From Rhizobium sp. GN54 (GTDB taxonomy: Bacteria; Pseudomonadota; Alphaproteobacteria; Rhizobiales; Rhizobiaceae): a stretch of 64,000 nucleotides of DNA. The stretch spans positions 310,001-374,000 of the forward strand of contig NZ_JAJNCZ010000003.1 in assembly GCF_021026345.1 (NCBI RefSeq), given 5' to 3'. The position numbers and the translations under genes are program-made. Numbering within the stretch: the stretch's first letter is position 1; each line of letters starts with the position of its first letter. Shown in pieces: positions 59,938-64,000 of the stretch. The notes beneath the pieces were generated by a model. The model was not told the origin of the DNA. It saw only the letters and a program-made list of their open reading frames with translations, and made no database searches.

Positions 59938-62151
59938 TCAGACGTTCAGCGCCTTGGCGAAGGGCATGACGCGGATCCTTTTGCCGAGCGCGCGGTAGGC
60001 GGCATTCGCCACCGCCGGGCCGGTCGGCGGAACGCCGGGCTCGCCGATGCCGGACGGAGGATTGGCGGAGGCCAGGATATGGACCTCCACCGTCGGCATC
60101 GCATCGATCCTGAGCGGCGTGTAGGTGTCGAAGTTGCCCTGGTCGACCTCGCCCCCGGTCAGGGTGATCTCCTCGCCGAGGATCGAGCCGAGGCCGAAGC
60201 CGATGCCGCCCTCGACCTGGGAACGGACCTGGTCGGGATTGACCGCCAGGCCGCAGTCCACCGCGGCGACGATGCGCTCGACCTTGATCCCGCCGCTGCC
60301 GTCCGCCGTAACCTCGGCCACCTGCGCCACCACCGAGCCGAAGCTCTCGGCCACGGAGACCCCACGGAAGCGGCCCTCAGGCAGCGGCTGGTCCCAGCCG
60401 GCCTTCTCGGCCACGAGCTTGAGCACCACCGCATGGCGCGAATCCGGCTCCAGCATCGATAGCCGGAACTCGACTGGATCACGCCCCGCCGCCTCGGCCA
60501 CCTCGTCGAGGAACACCTCGGCCGCGAATGCGGTGTGGGTCGAACCCACCGAACGCCACCACAGAACTGGAACGCCGACCTCGGTCGTCGTCAGGCCCAC
60601 CTTCTGGTTGGGAATGGCATAGGGCAGGTTGCTTGCCCCCTCCACCGAGGTCGGATCGACGCCGTTCTGGATCGAGCCCTCGAAGGCGGTCTTCGACATG
60701 ATCGACTGGCCGACTACATGGTTCTCCCAGGCGACGAGCTTGCCGTCCGCATCGAGACCGGCCTTGACGCGGTGGACATAGGCCGGCCGGTAGCGCCCGG
60801 CGCGCATGTCGTCCTCGCGGGTCCACTGCACCTTCACCGGCGCCCGGAAGCCGATCGCCTTGGCCACATGCACGGCCTCGGCCACGATGTCGCCGTCGAA
60901 CGTGGCCCGGCGGCCGAAGCTGCCGCCCGCCTTCATGACGTGGAGGTGCACCTTGTCCACGGCAACGCCGGCGATCTGGCTGGCGATCTGCTGCTGGACG
61001 TCCGGGAACTGCAGTCCGCCCCAGACCTCCAGCGTACCGTCCTCGTTCATCCGCGCCACCGCGTTGAGCGGTTCCATCGGCGCATGCGCCAGATAGGGGA
61101 ACTCGAAGCTTGCCTCGAGCACCTTGGCGGCCGATTGAAAGCCCGTCTCGACGTTGCCGTCGTTGCGGGCCGTGGCGACGGGCGGCTTGCCGGCGAGATC
61201 GCGATAGGTCGCCATCAGGTCGGTCGTGCTGCGTTTTTCGGCAGCGGTGTCATCCCATTCGACGGTCACCGCATCGCGGCCCTTGATCGCGGCCCACATG
61301 GTGTCGCCGACCACGGCGACGCCGCGGGGCGTCTCGACGACGTCGACCACGCCCTTGACCTTCTTCGCCTCCGCGGCGTCGAACGACTTCACCGTCGCGC
61401 CGAAGAGCGGCGGATGGATCATCACGGCCGTCAGCAGACCCGGCAGTTTCACGTCGATCGTGTACTGCTGCGTTCCGTTGGCCTTTCTGGCGCTGTCGAA
61501 GCGCTTCAGCTTCTCGTTGCCGATCAGCGTCCACTCGGCCGGCTGCTTCAGCGTCACCTCGGCCGGAGCCGGCAGGGCCGCGGCCTTGGCGGCGAAGACC
61601 CCGAAGTGCCCGCTCTTTCCGGACGGATGCGACAGCACGCCGTTCTCGACGGTGATCTCCGCTGCGTTCACGCCCCACTCGGCGGCACCTGCCGCGACCA
61701 GCATGGCGCGGGCGGCGGCACCCGCCTTGCGGTAACGCTCCCACGAGGTCGTCATCGAGGTGGAGCCGCCAGTCCCCTGGATCGCCCCGCCGAAGGCGAG
61801 GTTGCCGTAGACCTTGACGTTTCCGGCCGCGCCGACCACGTCGATCGTCGCCCAGTCGGCGCCGAGTTCCTCGGCCACCAGTGTCGCGAGGCCGTTATAG
61901 GAGCCCTGCCCCATCTCGAACTGCGACGACAGGACCGTCACCTTGCCCTCGCCGTCGATGACGACATAGGGAGAGAAGCTGTGCTGCCCGTCACCGGCCG
62001 TCTCGCTCGCGAGCGCCGGCGCCGCGGTGACGACGTTGAAGCCGACCGCAAGGCCGCCGCCGACGGCGAGCGCGCCCAGCAGGAACTGGCGGCGGGACGC
62101 CTGGGGCTGCGCCATCGGCAGGGGAATCAATTGCATCATTTTAGGCAACAT
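59938..62151 (-). CDS. molybdopterin-binding subunit of a xanthine-oxidase-family hydroxylase (IorB type)
   Basis: A 737-residue large subunit. A twin-arginine signal ([20 protein letters not shown] at ~18-37, then APALA) indicates Tat export to the periplasm. The duplicated aldehyde-oxidase molybdopterin domains include [37 protein letters not shown], and the catalytic Glu in [12 protein letters not shown] (~702). The layout matches isoquinoline-1-oxidoreductase beta and related periplasmic aldehyde/N-heterocycle hydroxylases; the substrate is not predictable. It starts three bases after the small subunit stop. No MoCo-chaperone or cytochrome gene is in view. Confidence 0.9.
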   Translation of the reverse strand: MLPKMMQLIPLPMAQPQASRRQFLLGALAVGGGLAVGFNVVTAAPALASETAGDGQHSFSPYVVIDGEGKVTVLSSQFEMGQGSYNGLATLVAEELGADWATIDVVGAAGNVKVYGNLAFGGAIQGTGGSTSMTTSWERYRKAGAAARAMLVAAGAAEWGVNAAEITVENGVLSHPSGKSGHFGVFAAKAAALPAPAEVTLKQPAEWTLIGNEKLKRFDSARKANGTQQYTIDVKLPGLLTAVMIHPPLFGATVKSFDAAEAKKVKGVVDVVETPRGVAVVGDTMWAAIKGRDAVTVEWDDTAAEKRSTTDLMATYRDLAGKPPVATARNDGNVETGFQSAAKVLEASFEFPYLAHAPMEPLNAVARMNEDGTLEVWGGLQFPDVQQQIASQIAGVAVDKVHLHVMKAGGSFGRRATFDGDIVAEAVHVAKAIGFRAPVKVQWTREDDMRAGRYRPAYVHRVKAGLDADGKLVAWENHVVGQSIMSKTAFEGSIQNGVDPTSVEGASNLPYAIPNQKVGLTTTEVGVPVLWWRSVGSTHTAFAAEVFLDEVAEAAGRDPVEFRLSMLEPDSRHAVVLKLVAEKAGWDQPLPEGRFRGVSVAESFGSVVAQVAEVTADGSGGIKVERIVAAVDCGLAVNPDQVRSQVEGGIGFGLGSILGEEITLTGGEVDQGNFDTYTPLRIDAMPTVEVHILASANPPSGIGEPGVPPTGPAVANAAYRALGKRIRVMPFAKALNV

Positions 62152-62154
62152 CGC

Positions 62155-62613
62155 TCAGGCCTCCAGACGTTTTGCTGCTTCGTGGATACCGGCCCGGATG
62201 CGGTGATAGGTGGCGCACCGACAGAGGTTTCCGGACATGGCGGCGTCGATGTCGTCGTCGGTCGGCTTCGGATTGTTGGTCAGAAGGTCGGTCGCCGACA
62301 TGATCTGACCGGACTGACAGTATCCGCATTGCGGCACGTCGAGATCGGCCCAGACCGCCTGCACCGTTTCGGCGACCTTGCCGTTGATGCCTTCGATCGT
62401 CGTCACCTGCGCGCCCTCGATGTCGCCGACGAAGGTCTGGCAGGACCGGACCGGGACGCCGTCGACATGAACCGTGCAGGCGCCACACTGGGCCATGCCG
62501 CATCCGAACTTCGTCCCCGTGAGACCGACGAGATCGCGGATGACCCAGAGAAGGGGCATGTCCGGCTCGGCGTCCACGCTGTGTTCGGTGCCGTTGATGG
62601 TTACAGTCACCAT
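62155..62613 (-). CDS. [2Fe-2S] small subunit of the molybdenum hydroxylase (IorA type)
   Basis: A 152-residue ferredoxin-like subunit with two iron-sulfur sites: N-terminal plant-type cluster [15 protein letters not shown] (~40-54, with a fourth Cys in VRSCQTF), and C-terminal cluster in [12 protein letters not shown] and [12 protein letters not shown]. It passes electrons from the molybdenum centre in the partner subunit. AAGGAGA lies five bases before ATG 62613. It carries no signal peptide of its own and is presumably co-exported with the Tat-tagged large subunit. Confidence 0.93.
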   Translation of the reverse strand: MVTVTINGTEHSVDAEPDMPLLWVIRDLVGLTGTKFGCGMAQCGACTVHVDGVPVRSCQTFVGDIEGAQVTTIEGINGKVAETVQAVWADLDVPQCGYCQSGQIMSATDLLTNNPKPTDDDIDAAMSGNLCRCATYHRIRAGIHEAAKRLEA

Positions 62614-62835
62614 GATTGTCTCCTTGCGTTGAGGCATGAAGCTGGGGCGGACGACATGTGAATGCCGGGGGGAGCCGCCACGGCAGCGAGCCATGCGAGC
62701 GGATGCACGATAGGAGAAGGTGGCTGCAGGGGATAGAAACGATCCTGCCGGATTATTGCCCGATCCTGTCGGAAGGGCCAGTCGTTGCCGATCGACCGGT
62801 AACATTTCCGCGACCCGGCAGGGCGAGAAGGCGTC

Positions 62836-63786
62836 CTAGCCCACCGAACCCCGGCGCGTGGAATCGTCCGAATTGAGGATCACCTTGATGTCCCGGACCG
62901 GCGGATGGCCGAACATCCTGCGATATTCGCGGCTGAACTGGGTCGGGCTCTCGTAGCCGACCCTGAGCGCCACGGTGGCCGCATCCAGCGGTTCGGCAAG
63001 CATGAGATCGCGCGCGTGATGGAGCCGAAGCTGCTTCTGGAATTGCAGCGGGCTCATGGCCGTCATGGCGCGAAAATGATGATGCAGGGTGGAAACGCCC
63101 ATGTTGGCGACCTCGGCGAGCTCCTCGACCCGCAGCGGCCGCGTATAGTTCTCCTTCAGCCAGGCGACCGCCTTTGCCACGCGATTGCTGCTGGTGCCGC
63201 TGAGCGCGATCCGCCTCAGCCGCGCCCCCTGCTCGCCCGTCAGCAGCCGGTAGAGGATCTCGCCATGGACGTGGCCCGCCATGAACGGGATATCCTGCGG
63301 CGAATTCGCAAGGGAAATCAATCGGTAGAAGGCATCGAACAGCTCCGGCGTCGCCACCCCGACCGCAACGTCGAGATCGCGGCCGTTCGTCTCCGCGCCG
63401 TTGAGATCGAAGTCGGCGATCAGCCGCCGCAGCTTCTCCAGATCGAGCCGCAGCGATGCCGCAACGTAGGGCTCCCCTTCGCTCGCCTCGCAGATCTGCC
63501 CCTTCATCGGCAGGCCGATCGCCGTCAGGAAGAAGCACCGCTCGTCGTAGACGAAGGTCTCCCCGCCCACATGCACGCGCTTGCTTCCCTTGACGATCAC
63601 CGACAGGGACGGCTCGTAGACGGTGGAGAAGGGCCCCGCGGGCTCGACGACGCGGAAGAGGGAAAGGCCGGGCACGCCGTGTTCGAACGAGCGTCCATCC
63701 CACGGCAGCCGCGACAGGACCTCCAGGATCCGCCCGCGAATGCCGGCGGTTTCGTTGCGAAGGTCGAGGTCCGTCACCGTATTCAA
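62836..63786 (-). CDS. AraC-family regulator upstream of the molybdenum hydroxylase genes
   Basis: A protein of about 316 residues. The N-terminal AraC_N-type sensor (LSRLPWDGRSFEHGVPGLSL; VYEPSLSVIVKGSKRV; YDERCFFLTAIGLPMKG) is followed by a C-terminal DNA-binding domain (VEELAEVANMGVSTLHHHFR; VALRVGYESPTQFSREYRRM). This sensor class often neighbours aldehyde- or alcohol-handling genes. Same strand as, and 222 bases upstream of, iorA-like. Start uncertain: TTG 63786 or GTG 63777 fit the family; an open frame to 63888 has no ribosome site. Confidence 0.85.
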   Translation of the reverse strand: MNTVTDLDLRNETAGIRGRILEVLSRLPWDGRSFEHGVPGLSLFRVVEPAGPFSTVYEPSLSVIVKGSKRVHVGGETFVYDERCFFLTAIGLPMKGQICEASEGEPYVAASLRLDLEKLRRLIADFDLNGAETNGRDLDVAVGVATPELFDAFYRLISLANSPQDIPFMAGHVHGEILYRLLTGEQGARLRRIALSGTSSNRVAKAVAWLKENYTRPLRVEELAEVANMGVSTLHHHFRAMTAMSPLQFQKQLRLHHARDLMLAEPLDAATVALRVGYESPTQFSREYRRMFGHPPVRDIKVILNSDDSTRRGSVG

Positions 63787-63936
63787 CCGCTGCCATCTCC
63801 GTGCTATCGTGCATCCGTTCCTACACGATCGGCAGGCGATTGTCGCGCGAAATTGCCGATCGCTTCCGCATGCGAGAGGATCGGGCAATGTTGCGAACCG
63901 GCGGCGTCGTGGCGGCGAATGCCGGTTCGTAAGCAG

Positions 63937-63957
63937 CCCCGCCCCTGCTGCGGGGCG
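63937..63957. terminator. possible hairpin terminator near the right edge
   Basis: GCCCCGC (63937-63943) / GCGGGGC (63951-63957) with a seven-base loop; flanks are not U-rich on either strand. It lies between the AraC gene and whatever gene ends at the right edge. Confidence 0.3.
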
Positions 63958-64000
63958 AGGCCTTCGGCAGGAAGCGGGATCAGACGAAGAGGAAGTCGCC

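Noticed and set aside
63980-64000. Possible last codons (GDFLFV then stop) of a minus-strand gene entering from the right edge
   Set aside because: Only six residues are visible; it could be the end of a secreted repeat protein but nothing can be supported.

Overview
The window looks like conserved chromosome of a Rhizobiaceae bacterium (Sinorhizobium/Ensifer, Shinella, Rhizobium or Agrobacterium type). It is GC-rich throughout. It carries the cyclic beta-1,2-glucan export and synthesis genes (ndvA, ndvB), the aerobic cobalamin genes cobF-M, a B12-dependent metH with a cobalamin riboswitch upstream, and intergenic palindromic elements of the kind known from rhizobia. I see no insertion sequence, prophage, CRISPR array, tRNA or rRNA. 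The genus call is inference from gene content.

Layout. 1-3.3 kb: the 5' end of pyruvate carboxylase, a LuxR-type AHL receptor without a neighbouring synthase, and the glucan exporter ndvA. 3.4-13.2 kb: on the other strand, the 2829-residue glucan synthase ndvB followed by an OpgC-like glucan-modifying membrane protein. 13.2-18.0 kb: a cobalamin riboswitch, a 71-residue unknown protein and metH, with regulatory dyads in between. 18.0-20.0 kb: a YeiH-type membrane protein and a divergent LysR regulator. 20.0-27.1 kb: cobF-G-H-I-J and cobL-M on the minus strand, with cobK on the opposite strand between cobJ and cobL and overlapping both. 27.3-29.4 kb: an AraC regulator and a divergent Fsr-type MFS exporter.

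29.5-40.8 kb holds what looks like a lysine/pipecolate degradation island. It has an amino-acid oxidase, a LysR regulator, a DUF1338 2-oxoadipate dioxygenase/decarboxylase (HglS), a D-2-hydroxyglutarate dehydrogenase-like flavoprotein, an aminoadipate-semialdehyde dehydrogenase, an aminotransferase, a candidate lysine 6-dehydrogenase with a divergent Lrp regulator, and a second amino-acid dehydrogenase. Joined in order they would take lysine or pipecolate to 2-oxoglutarate without the glutaryl-CoA route.

40.9-46.2 kb: an SDR, a GntR regulator and a divergent puuA-puuB pair with two palindromes in its promoter, then purU. 46.5-59.5 kb: a YigZ/IMPACT protein, an AraC regulator and a ten-gene divergent run that forms a nearly complete valine/isoleucine catabolic operon (SDR, thiolase, acyl-CoA dehydrogenase, bkdA1-bkdA2-bkdB-lpdV, HIBYL-CoA hydrolase, HIBA dehydrogenase, enoyl-CoA hydratase). 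A 182-bp inverted-repeat element sits inside it. 59.5-64 kb: a 54-residue orphan protein, a Tat-exported two-subunit molybdenum hydroxylase (IorA/IorB type) and its AraC regulator.

Most of the window is well-understood metabolism. The parts most likely to reward study are the B12 riboswitch/small-ORF/metH leader with two Shine-Dalgarno-covering hairpins, the antisense placement of cobK, the HglS-based lysine route, the RIME-like element inside the bkd operon, and the small orphan proteins.
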